64,000 bases of DNA, taken from the NCBI RefSeq assembly GCF_041429795.1, contig NZ_CP163424.1:620001-684000 (forward strand), in the 5' to 3' direction. Position numbers and translations under genes: made by a program. The DNA is from Algimonas porphyrae. GTDB taxonomy: Bacteria > Pseudomonadota > Alphaproteobacteria > Caulobacterales > Maricaulaceae. The notes under the pieces were generated by a model. The model worked only from the letters and a program-made list of their open reading frames with translations. It was not told where the DNA came from and made no database searches. Below, in pieces: positions 55,098-62,896 of the stretch (its first letter is position 1; each line of letters opens with the position of its first letter).

Positions 55098-56126
55098 ATG
55101 ACCGATCAGATCATCGCTCGCATCGAGGGCACGCTCGGGCGGATCACGCTTAACCGGGCCAAGGCGCTCAATGCGCTGACCACGGAGATGTGTGTCGCCA
55201 TGACGGAAGCACTGACTCGCTGGCTGGATGATGACCGCGTCAGGGCCGTCGTGGTCGACGGCGCTGGGGATCGGGCCTTCTGCGCCGGCGGAGATGTGAT
55301 CATGCTGCATGATAGCGGCAAGGCGAAAGACGGGAGGGCAGAAGCCTTCTGGCGCACGGAATATGCACTGAACGAGCTGATCCACCGTTACGCCAAGCCC
55401 TATGTTGCGCTGATCGACGGGATTGTCATGGGCGGGGGCGTCGGCCTGTCCGTGCATGGACGGTTCCGCGTGGCGGGCGATACGACCCTGTTTGCGATGC
55501 CGGAAACCGGGATTGGCTATTTCCCTGACGTCGGCGGGACTTATTTTCTGCCGCGGCTTGGACGCGCCGTCGGCAACTGGCTCGGCCTGACGGGCGCGCG
55601 GCTCGGCCCGGCGCAATGCGTGGCGCTCGGCATTGCCACCCATTTCGTTCCGACGGAGCGTCATGCCGCGCTGATGGACGCGCTGGACGGTGCAGACGAT
55701 GTCCAGGCCGTGCTGAGCAAATTCGAAACGGCAGCACCGGACGGCGATGTGATACCGGACAGTGTCAGCGCCTTTGATGCGCAGACTGTCGCGGAAATCC
55801 TGGCCGCACTGGATGCGGACGGCTCCGCCTGGGCGGCCCAGCAGGCCAAGCTGATCCGGCGCAAAAGTCCGCTCGCGTTGGCCACGACGCTGGAGGCGAT
55901 GCGACGCGGCGGCGGGATGGATTTCCAGACCGCCATGATGCAGGAACTGGACCTGTCACTGAATTTTCTCACGACGCAGGATTTCTATGAAGGCATCCGC
56001 GCACAGCTGATCGACAAGGACCGCAACCCGGGCTGGTCGCATGACGCTCTGTCCGATGTGACGCAGGCGCAGATCGAACGCCTGTTCCGTCCCGTCGCCG
56101 ATCCACGGCAGCAATTCCTTGACTGA
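55098..56126 (+). CDS. 3-hydroxyisobutyryl-CoA hydrolase (enoyl-CoA hydratase superfamily)
   Basis: 342 residues, longer than a simple enoyl-CoA hydratase and with the hydrolase-type C-terminal extension. Key blocks: LNRAKALNALTTEM, DRAFCAGGDVIMLHD, YVALIDGIVMGGGVGLSVHGRFRVA (oxyanion hole) and MPETGIGYFPDVGGTYFLPRL with the catalytic Glu/Asp. It releases CoA from 3-hydroxyisobutyryl-CoA, which limits build-up of toxic methacrylyl-CoA. A good AGGGAGAT ribosome site lies between the palindromic repeat and the ATG, so translation restarts here. Confidence 0.9.
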   Translation: MTDQIIARIEGTLGRITLNRAKALNALTTEMCVAMTEALTRWLDDDRVRAVVVDGAGDRAFCAGGDVIMLHDSGKAKDGRAEAFWRTEYALNELIHRYAKPYVALIDGIVMGGGVGLSVHGRFRVAGDTTLFAMPETGIGYFPDVGGTYFLPRLGRAVGNWLGLTGARLGPAQCVALGIATHFVPTERHAALMDALDGADDVQAVLSKFETAAPDGDVIPDSVSAFDAQTVAEILAALDADGSAWAAQQAKLIRRKSPLALATTLEAMRRGGGMDFQTAMMQELDLSLNFLTTQDFYEGIRAQLIDKDRNPGWSHDALSDVTQAQIERLFRPVADPRQQFLD

Positions 56127-56496
56127 TCCGCTCGAAAATTCTCACGCGGCGATGAAATTCGCAGCGCCCGATCCGGTCGCGGCGGCTGACTGGTATGCCG
56201 GACTCGGTTTCCGGACTGCAACCTATGGCGATTATGCCATCGTGCGCCGGGGGCAGCTCTGCATCCACCTCTGGGCCTGTGCCGAGCGCAGAATTGCGGA
56301 GAACACGTCCTGCTATGTCGAGCTGGCCGATGTCGATGCCTTGCACGCGGAATGGGCGACGCTCGATCTCGGCAAGGGCCGGATCGAGGACGCGCCGAAG
56401 GATCAGCCCGGTCACGGCATGCGGGAATTTCATCTCTGGGACCCGGCGGGGAACCTGATTGGATTTGGCGCCCCCATGGCGGCCGCATCGTCATGA
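56119..56496 (+). CDS. VOC (glyoxalase-like) family protein in the valine operon
   Basis: 125 residues if started at TTG 56119, overlapping the previous gene's end by 8 nt; ATG 56152 would give 114 residues starting MKFAAPDPVAAADWYAGLGF, which is a normal VOC start. AIVRRGQLCIHLW and the C-terminal GMREFHLWDPAGNLIGFG confirm one VOC module of the bleomycin-resistance type. Its presence between hydrolase and dehydrogenase suggests a role linked to valine or propionate metabolism, but it may be unrelated. It overlaps the next gene by ATGA. Confidence 0.78.
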   Translation: MTDPLENSHAAMKFAAPDPVAAADWYAGLGFRTATYGDYAIVRRGQLCIHLWACAERRIAENTSCYVELADVDALHAEWATLDLGKGRIEDAPKDQPGHGMREFHLWDPAGNLIGFGAPMAAASS

Positions 56497-56876
56497 CCGC
56501 CTGGCGCATTCAGCTGCTGCTGGCCTTCGTCTTTCTGTCGCTCGGCGGATGGGTCCTGCTGTTCCCGGGAACGGTGGAGCGGCTCGCCTTGCTGTCCGAG
56601 TTTCAGCATAATAGCGCCACGACGCGTCTTTTGCTGGGATGTTTCGGAGCGCAGGCCGTGCTGTGCGGTACGGTCATCGCTCTGTCCGAATTCAAGGCCC
56701 GAACCTTTCTGGTGGTTGGTCTGGTCGGATCGATCCCGTTTTTCGTTTTCAATTATTACTTTCTGTTCGTCGCCAAAATGTTCACGCCCCTCATGTGGCT
56801 GGATTTTGCCGGAAATGTTGCCATTCTGACGCTCTGTCTGATGGGATGGCGGCTGTTGCGACGCCAGGACGCTTGA
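56493..56876 (+). CDS. Small four-helix membrane protein of unknown function
   Basis: 127 residues with four hydrophobic segments (about 5-24, 44-62, 70-94 and 100-118). ATG 56493 overlaps the VOC stop (ATGA), so translation is coupled. No catalytic motif is visible. It sits 12 nt before mmsB. A transporter function is unlikely at this size. Confidence 0.72.
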   Translation: MTAWRIQLLLAFVFLSLGGWVLLFPGTVERLALLSEFQHNSATTRLLLGCFGAQAVLCGTVIALSEFKARTFLVVGLVGSIPFFVFNYYFLFVAKMFTPLMWLDFAGNVAILTLCLMGWRLLRRQDA

Positions 56877-56888
56877 AGGAGCCTTGCC

Positions 56889-57764
56889 ATGATCATCGCT
56901 TTTATTGGACTGGGGAATATGGGCGGCGGCATGGCTGCCAATCTGGCGAAACATCATGCGGTGCGAGCCTTTGACCTGTCCGACAGTGCGGTCGCGAAAG
57001 CCTGCGATGCAGGTTGTAGCAAGGCGGCTACGGTCGCGGCGGCTGTGGCTGGTGCCGATGTCGTGGTAACGATGCTGCCGGCCGGACAGCATGTCCGGGC
57101 TGTCTATTCGGACGTGTTCGACCATGCGGCCAAAGGTACTTTGATGATCGATTGTTCCACCGTCGATGTGGACAGCGCCCGTGCCGTGATCGGGCAGGCG
57201 ACTGAACGCGGTTTCGACATGATCGACGCGCCCGTGTCCGGCGGAGTGAAGGGGGCTGCTGACGGGACGCTGACCTTCATGTGCGGCGGTAGCGAAGACG
57301 CGTTCGCGCGTGCCAATCCGCTGCTCGACATTATGGGCAAGAACGTCTTCCACGCGGGCGATGCGGGCAATGGTCAGGTCGCCAAGATCTGCAACAATAT
57401 GCTGCTCGGTATCCACATGATCGGGACGTGCGAGGCGTTCAATCTGGCGGATAAGCTGGGTCTCGACGCCCAGACTTTCTTCGATATTTCCAGCACGGCA
57501 TCCGGCCAGAACTGGTCAATGACAAGCTATTGTCCGGCCCCAGGACCGGTCGAAAGCGCGCCTAGCAATCGTGATTATCAACCCGGATTTGCGGCTGCGA
57601 TGATGCTCAAGGATCTGCGGCTGGCCAAGGAGGCGGCGACGACCGCGCGCGCCGCGACACCGCTCGGTGCGCAGGCGGAAAGCCTCTACGCGCTGATGGA
57701 AGCGGCGGGCGAGGGCGGTCTGGATTTTTCCGGAATTATGCGCCTGATAAACGGTCGTCTGTAG
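56889..57764 (+). CDS. mmsB: 3-hydroxyisobutyrate dehydrogenase
   Basis: 291 residues. The NAD-binding start is IAFIGLGNMGGGMAANLAK; the substrate loop is DAPVSGGVKGAADGTLTFMCGG; the catalytic Lys is in GNGQVAKICNNMLLG. It oxidises 3-hydroxyisobutyrate to methylmalonate semialdehyde, the substrate of mmsA at the other end of the operon. AAGGAG precedes the ATG. The operon ends here: an inverted repeat and then the convergent rho gene follow. Confidence 0.94.
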   Translation: MIIAFIGLGNMGGGMAANLAKHHAVRAFDLSDSAVAKACDAGCSKAATVAAAVAGADVVVTMLPAGQHVRAVYSDVFDHAAKGTLMIDCSTVDVDSARAVIGQATERGFDMIDAPVSGGVKGAADGTLTFMCGGSEDAFARANPLLDIMGKNVFHAGDAGNGQVAKICNNMLLGIHMIGTCEAFNLADKLGLDAQTFFDISSTASGQNWSMTSYCPAPGPVESAPSNRDYQPGFAAAMMLKDLRLAKEAATTARAATPLGAQAESLYALMEAAGEGGLDFSGIMRLINGRL

Positions 57765-57824
57765 CAGAGCCGGACAAGGCGACGTCTCGCCAGTCTGGAC
57801 TGGTCTGGAGATGCGGGGATTGCT

Positions 57825-57865
57825 CTGTCATCCCGGCCGAGCGAAGCTAAGAGCAGGGATGACAG
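57825..57865. repeat. Inverted repeat between mmsB and rho
   Basis: CTGTCATCCC (57825-57834) is the exact reverse complement of 57856-57865, with a 21-nt loop containing GGCCGAGCGAAGC. This CATCCCGGCCGAGCGAAGC form is a widespread alphaproteobacterial intergenic repeat. Located between two convergent genes, it may also end both transcripts. Confidence 0.65.
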
Positions 57866-57869
57866 CCGA

Positions 57870-59162
57870 TCAGGTATTCATACTGTCGAAAAATTCCGAG
57901 TTCGTCTTCGTGTCCTTCAACTTGCCAAGCAGGAATTCGATCGCGTCCATCGTGCCCATCGGGTTGAGGATGCGGCGCAATATGTAGGTCTTGGTCAGCT
58001 CGGCAGGCGGGACCAGCAGCTCCTCTTTCCGCGTGCCGGATTTGGTAACGTCGATGGCCGGGAAGATGCGCTTGTCGGCAACTTTCCGGTCGAGGATGAT
58101 CTCTGAGTTACCTGTGCCCTTGAATTCCTCAAAGATGACTTCGTCCATCTTGGATCCGGTTTCGATCAGGGCAGTGGCGATGATGGTCAGCGAACCGCCA
58201 TCCTCGATATTCCGCGCGGCACCGAAGAAGCGCTTCGGACGTTGCAGCGCATTGGCGTCGACACCACCCGTCAGCACCTTACCGGAGCTCGGCACAACGG
58301 TGTTGTAGGCGCGTCCCAGACGCGTGATGGAGTCGAGCAGGATGATGACGTCCTTGCCGCTCTCGACCAAGCGCTTGGCTTTCTGGATCACCATCTCGGC
58401 GACCTGCACGTGGCGTGTGGCGGGCTCGTCAAAGGTCGAGCTGACGACCTCGCCCTTCACGGAGCGTTGCATGTCGGTCACTTCCTCGGGGCGTTCGTCG
58501 ATCAGCAGGACGAGCACATAACATTCCGGATGGTTCTGCTCGATCGAGTGGGCGATGTTCTGCAACAGTACTGTCTTACCCGTCCGCGGCGGGGCGACGA
58601 TCAGGGCGCGCTGGCCCTTGCCGATGGGCGCGACGATGTCGATGACGCGGCCCGACGTATCTTTCAGGGTCGGGTCTTCGATTTCCATCTGCAGGCGCGC
58701 ATCCGGATAGAGCGGCGTCAGATTATCGAAATGCGCCTTCATCCGAGCCTGTTCGGGCGTCGAGAAGTTGATCTCTTCGGCTTCCTTCAGAGCAAAATAG
58801 CGCTGATCGCCTTCCGGCGCGTCGAGAATGCCGGAAATCGTATCGCCCGTGCGCAGGCCGAATTTGCGGATGATCTTGGGCGACACATAAATGTCGTCCG
58901 GTCCGGCGAGGTAATTGGCTTCCGGCGCGCGCAGGAAACCGAAGCCGTCCTGCAGCACTTCCAGAACGCCGCGACCGCGTACCAGCACATCGCGCTCGGC
59001 GAGATCCTTGAGGGTTTGGTAGAAAATATCCTGCTTGCGCATGGAGCCGGGATTCTTGATCCCGACTTCTTCGGCGAAGCGGTTCAGTTCGCCGGGTTTC
59101 ATCTGTTTGAGGTCGTCCAGCGAGATGGTCTCGAGCTGGTCTACGGGTGTATCGACGGTCAT
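57870..59162 (-). CDS. rho: Transcription termination factor Rho
   Basis: 430 residues. The N-terminal Rho domain ([21 protein letters not shown]) is followed by the cold-shock-like RNA-binding fold ([31 protein letters not shown]). The ATPase has Walker [22 protein letters not shown], and the Q/R-loop region [20 protein letters not shown]. It is the hexameric helicase that ends transcripts. No long N-terminal insertion is present. Ribosome site before ATG 59162 is weak; a leader of about 200 nt lies upstream. Confidence 0.98.
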   Translation of the reverse strand: MTVDTPVDQLETISLDDLKQMKPGELNRFAEEVGIKNPGSMRKQDIFYQTLKDLAERDVLVRGRGVLEVLQDGFGFLRAPEANYLAGPDDIYVSPKIIRKFGLRTGDTISGILDAPEGDQRYFALKEAEEINFSTPEQARMKAHFDNLTPLYPDARLQMEIEDPTLKDTSGRVIDIVAPIGKGQRALIVAPPRTGKTVLLQNIAHSIEQNHPECYVLVLLIDERPEEVTDMQRSVKGEVVSSTFDEPATRHVQVAEMVIQKAKRLVESGKDVIILLDSITRLGRAYNTVVPSSGKVLTGGVDANALQRPKRFFGAARNIEDGGSLTIIATALIETGSKMDEVIFEEFKGTGNSEIILDRKVADKRIFPAIDVTKSGTRKEELLVPPAELTKTYILRRILNPMGTMDAIEFLLGKLKDTKTNSEFFDSMNT

Positions 59163-59388
59163 GGTCTATCTTTGAAAACTGGCCGAGGTCGGAAAGGACT
59201 TCCGATGGCATTAGACAATAAGGGAGAGGCTGGGCCTTCTTACGACTGGCTGCCAGAGTATGCGGCAGGTCCAATCGATCAGCCGGACGGCTGTTGGCAG
59301 TGAGATAGGTCAGATCTCCGCATCGGTCAAGCCGGGAAGGCGGTGATCCGTTTAAGCTTTGCTCAAGAGTTGCTGCTATGCCTTGCCC

Positions 59389-60573
59389 ATGGTTCGTCCC
59401 GTACAGACACGCCCGCCACTCAGCCGGCTAGCCTTGCTGATCAGCGTCACAGTCTCGCTGCTGGCGATCGCGATCCTGGCCCGCGAACTGACAGGCTGGA
59501 GCAAGGCCGGGTCCTACCCAGACCGCGCTTTCGCGCAAGACCTTGCCCAGGACATTCCGGCGCTGTCCCAATCTCCGGCCTTTGACGCGCAGCCCGTCCG
59601 CCGCTGCATCAATGTCGCGGCCGCGCTGGAAGCGCCGCCGGATGAGGATTGGGGCTACACGATCCGGGTCGACGATTTTTCGCGCATCCGCGCCGCCGGG
59701 TTCGATACGATCCGCCTGCCAGTCAAATGGTCCGCCTATACGGGACCGGGGCCTGACTACCGGATCGATCCGGCATTTCTGGCACGCGTCGACCGCTATG
59801 TCGCCGAGGCCATGCGCCGCGATCTGCAGGTCATTCTGAATGTCCATCACTTCGATGAATTCAACAGTCGTCCTGATGCGGAGGAAGCCCGGCTGAGAGC
59901 GATCTGGACGCAACTGTCGCGCTACTTCAAGGGCCGCGACGCAGGGCTGATCTTCGAGCTGCTCAACGAACCGCATTTCGAGGCCGTGACGTTAGACAAT
60001 GGGCGGGTCGTCGATCAGGATTACAGCCACCCGATCGGTATTGCGCGCATGAACCGGATCAATCGCCAACTCAGCCGCCTGATCCGGGCCGATCATCCGG
60101 ACCGCTGGATCGTGATGGGCAGTTCGCAATGGGGCAATCCCTATCCGTTGTTCGAAGGCGTCGACGGGGTGCGGTTTGCACCGGACCCGGATCCGCGGGT
60201 AATCACGACCTTTCACTATTACGAGCCGATCGCCTTTACCCATCAGGCGATGGAGTTTTCCGGTTATCCGCCCTTTCCGCGGCGCTGGGGAACGGCGCGT
60301 GACCAGCGCGACATCGCCGATGTCTTCGCCGAAGTCGCCCGCTTCCGCGCTGCAGGCGGCCACAATATGCCGGTTCTGCTGGGCGAGTTTGGCGCGAGCA
60401 CCGAGACTCCCACCGCCCAGCGTCAAGCCTATAACAGGCTTCTGCGCCGCCTGGCCGAACATCACGCCATGGGCTGGTGCGCATTCGATTTCGCCAGCCC
60501 GACCTTTGGCCTGTTCGACACGGACCGGAACAGCTGGGATCAGGCCCTGCTCGAGACGTTGATCGATCCCTGA
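59389..60573 (+). CDS. Glycoside hydrolase family 5 (endoglucanase-type), membrane-anchored or secreted
   Basis: 394 residues from ATG 59389; in-frame TTG and ATG codons slightly upstream are less convincing. A hydrophobic N-terminal segment (about 8-28, LALLISVTVSLLAIAILA) is a signal or anchor. The TIM-barrel has INVAAALEAPPDEDWGY, FDTIRLPVKWSAY, the acid/base Glu194 in FELLNEPH, ITTFHYYEPIAFTHQ and the nucleophile Glu333 in LLGEFGAS. It should cleave beta-1,4- or beta-1,3-glucan-like chains in the periplasm. It stands alone, without a carbohydrate-binding module. Confidence 0.9.
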   Translation: MVRPVQTRPPLSRLALLISVTVSLLAIAILARELTGWSKAGSYPDRAFAQDLAQDIPALSQSPAFDAQPVRRCINVAAALEAPPDEDWGYTIRVDDFSRIRAAGFDTIRLPVKWSAYTGPGPDYRIDPAFLARVDRYVAEAMRRDLQVILNVHHFDEFNSRPDAEEARLRAIWTQLSRYFKGRDAGLIFELLNEPHFEAVTLDNGRVVDQDYSHPIGIARMNRINRQLSRLIRADHPDRWIVMGSSQWGNPYPLFEGVDGVRFAPDPDPRVITTFHYYEPIAFTHQAMEFSGYPPFPRRWGTARDQRDIADVFAEVARFRAAGGHNMPVLLGEFGASTETPTAQRQAYNRLLRRLAEHHAMGWCAFDFASPTFGLFDTDRNSWDQALLETLIDP

Positions 60574-60690
60574 TCGCCCCCCTGATCGCTCCGGCCTCGC
60601 TTTGGCCCCCTGACGCGGACGTCATTTGCAGCGACACCTGTGACCGATCTAAGACGGGTATATCCATTCCGCCCTTTTCGTGAGTGCCTC

Positions 60691-61155
60691 ATGACCCGTC
60701 TCCATCCTAGCAGCGCCCGCCCAATAAGCGTCAGCCTGATCAGCCTCGGCCTGCTGGCCAGTGCTCTGCCGGCGGCCGCGTCCGATACGGTTTACGGTCT
60801 GTGGCTGACCGAGGAGGAAACCGCCACGGTGCGCATCGCCGATTGCGGCGCGGGGCCGATGGCCGGCACACCTTGCGGCGTGGTCGAGACGGCTGACATC
60901 CCGGAAGGCGAGCCGACAACCGACGTCAATAATGCCGATCCCACCCTGCGAGACGAGCCGATCATCGGCCTGACCATGCTGGACGGGTTCGAACGCGATA
61001 AGGACAAGTGGAAGAAAGGTCGCATCTATAATCCCGAAGACGGCAAAAGCTATAAAAGCTCGATCCGCCTCGACAAGGACGACCCGGACATTCTGAAGGT
61101 CAAAGGCTGCATCGCCTTTCTCTGCCAGACACAGGAATGGACACGGGTCGACTGA
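60691..61155 (+). CDS. DUF2147 domain secreted protein
   Basis: 154 residues from ATG 60691; a signal peptide ends near AAAS (30). The DUF2147 pattern is clear: VYGLWLTEEETATVRIADCG, IIGLTMLDGFERDKDKWKKGRIYNPEDGKSYKSSIRL, and LKVKGCIAFLCQTQEWTRV. The family is a periplasmic lipocalin-like beta-barrel of unknown ligand. About 117 nt separate it from the GH5 gene. An inverted-repeat-rich region follows. Confidence 0.88.
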   Translation: MTRLHPSSARPISVSLISLGLLASALPAAASDTVYGLWLTEEETATVRIADCGAGPMAGTPCGVVETADIPEGEPTTDVNNADPTLRDEPIIGLTMLDGFERDKDKWKKGRIYNPEDGKSYKSSIRLDKDDPDILKVKGCIAFLCQTQEWTRVD

Positions 61156-61241
61156 GGAAGCGCGTCTTCGCGCAGGCCTGGTTATGCGATCAGGTGGATT
61201 GACCTGACACAGCTTGTCGTCGCTAAGAAAAGCGACACGAG

Positions 61242-61308
61242 GCGCGGGCTTCCACCTCGCGATGGAAACAGACAACAATACCATTTTACGCTGGGCGGAA
61301 GCCCGCGC
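61242..61308. repeat. 12-bp perfect inverted repeat
   Basis: GCGCGGGCTTCC (61242-61253) and its exact reverse complement (61297-61308) enclose 43 nt. It lies 86 nt after the DUF2147 stop and may act as a terminator or be a repeat remnant. Confidence 0.6.
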
Positions 61309-61593
61309 GCGGTGATCAGTCTGTTTCGTCTGCTGCGCCTGCGACCCATCATCTGCGGATACCGCGGCCTAACCGGACACAGCGAACGTGCAGCGACCGG
61401 ATGCTTGGCTCACGCGCGGTCCGCAGGGACCAGCCTCAAATGCGGCAGAGAAACGAAGGGCGTCGGCAGATAGCATAAATCCGCCACCGATCCCGCTGTG
61501 ACCCGGATGATCCACCTTCACGGGGCGGACCTCCCGGCTTTACCCGATCGCGAACACGTTCGTTCGCATCCTGGTCGCAGCCCTCACACCGAT

Positions 61594-61636
61594 CCGCCAC
61601 ACCGAGGGTTATGCCCCACCTCGTGTCCGTGACGGA
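61594..61636. repeat. Dispersed hairpin repeat, copy 2 (opposite orientation)
   Basis: 43 nt that match copy 1 at 50722-50763 on the other strand with a single one-base indel. The stem ACACCGAGG/CCTCGTGT is preserved with one bulged base. Confidence 0.7.
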
Positions 61637-61821
61637 AGAAGGCGAGTTTAAGGTGGCGGGTGAAAGGGGGGATATGAAGCGTCTGTGATTTTTAATCCGA
61701 GGGATTGAAAATAGCGACGTGCAGAACGGCAAAAGACGTTCGGATGTCAGAATCGGGGATGGCATCGCATCGGGAACAGGACGTGTCGGGGATTCCTTTC
61801 GTCCATATCCCCAGTCCCGCC

Positions 61822-61902
61822 TATCCCGGCGCAAGCCGGGGCCCAGGCTGGCTTCGATTGTGCGTGCGACATCGCAACTGGATCCCGGTTTGCGCCGGGA
61901 TA
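61822..61902. repeat. 81-bp inverted repeat, REP/BIME-like
   Basis: TATCCCGGCGCAA (61822-61834) is the exact reverse complement of 61890-61902. The arms continue with CCGGGGCCCAG against CCGGGATCCAG (9 of 11), giving about 25-nt arms around about 30 nt. The GCGCAAGCCGGG form is a familiar intergenic repeat of alphaproteobacteria. Confidence 0.75.
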
Positions 61903-62053
61903 AGCGGTGCCGAGGTCGTTGCCGCGTGTCGTATGACTGGATCACATGACGCCGACAGACCTCCGTCATCCCCCATCCCTGCGCCAGGTTCCGCGACGTA
62001 TCCGCAGTCAATGCGGGACTTTCCTTGGCGGCGATTTCGCGATAGCGGGCGGC

Positions 62054-62896
62054 ATGAATATCGAGGATCTGAACTGGCTGAACAATGAGAGCGTGGTCAA
62101 CACGTTCTTCCTGTTCGTCGTCGTCCTGTTGATCCGGATCGTGATTGTGCGGATCATCAAGGGGCGGACGCCGACCCTGTCGGATAATCGCCGCCGCTGG
62201 CTGTCGATCGTCCAGAATTCATCCTTCCTGCTGGGTCTGCTCGGGTTGATCTATATCTGGTCGCCGCAGCTATCGACCTTCGCCCTGTCCCTGACCGCCT
62301 TCGCCGTCGCGCTGGTGATCGCGACGAAGGAATATCTCCTCTGCGTCATGGGCGCGCTCTACCGCGCCACGTCCTCGGCCTTTTCGGTCGGCGACTGGAT
62401 CGAAGTGCACGGGCTGAGAGGGGAGGTGCTGACCGAAGGGATTCTCAGCACGCGGCTTCAGGAACTGGACGGCGATGGCGGACGCAACGACTATACGGGC
62501 CGCATATTGGTGGTACCGAATTCCATTTTCCTCACGCAGACCGTCTTTAATGAATCCTACCGCAAGCGCTATCTGCATCACCGCTTCAGGGTGACAGTCG
62601 AACCCGGTATCGACCCGACCCCGATTGTCGCCCAAGTGCGCGACCGCCTGCCAGAGCTGTGCCCGGAGACCGATCAGACGGCGGAACGCTACTGGTCGAT
62701 GGTCCGCCAGCGCCTGCAGAAGGAAATCCCCTCGCGTGAGGCGCAGGTCAGTCTGGATACGAGCGAGCTCGGCAAGATCCGCTTCACCGTGACAGTCTTC
62801 TGTGCCGTTTCGAAAGCGTCCGCCATCGAAGCGGATATTACGGGGCTCGTCCTTCGGGCCGCCGCGCAGGCGTCCGCACAGATGCAGGCCGGATGA
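62054..62896 (+). CDS. Mechanosensitive ion channel family protein (MscS type)
   Basis: 280 residues from ATG 62054. Three hydrophobic segments (about 14-32, 52-70 and 77-98), then the MscS beta domain: SAFSVGDWIEVHGLRGEVLTEGILSTRLQELDG and the strand ILVVPNSIFLTQTVFN. The pore helix position (TAFAVALVIATKEYLLCVMGALYR) is less Gly/Ala-rich than in E. coli MscS. It should open on membrane tension. It overlaps the downstream Kef-type antiporter by ATGA, so both are translated together, which suggests joint control of ion release. Confidence 0.88.
   Translation: MNIEDLNWLNNESVVNTFFLFVVVLLIRIVIVRIIKGRTPTLSDNRRRWLSIVQNSSFLLGLLGLIYIWSPQLSTFALSLTAFAVALVIATKEYLLCVMGALYRATSSAFSVGDWIEVHGLRGEVLTEGILSTRLQELDGDGGRNDYTGRILVVPNSIFLTQTVFNESYRKRYLHHRFRVTVEPGIDPTPIVAQVRDRLPELCPETDQTAERYWSMVRQRLQKEIPSREAQVSLDTSELGKIRFTVTVFCAVSKASAIEADITGLVLRAAAQASAQMQAG

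Larger units (their letters stand above)
61156..62053. other. Gene-free, repeat-rich region of about 0.9 kb
   Basis: No frame here looks like a real gene. Those that exist spell repeat-derived peptides rich in SRRKPG and GLRRD. Three inverted repeats are present (61242-61308, 61594-61636, 61822-61902), plus a small AGCGAC/GTCGCT hairpin near 61217-61236. The end should hold the promoter of the MscS/Kef pair. Confidence 0.65.

Noticed and set aside
61436-62011. 191-codon frame on the minus strand and several plus-strand frames in the gene-free region
   Set aside because: They run through the inverted repeats and spell repeat-derived peptides (SRRKPG, GLRRD); no start site or family supports them.
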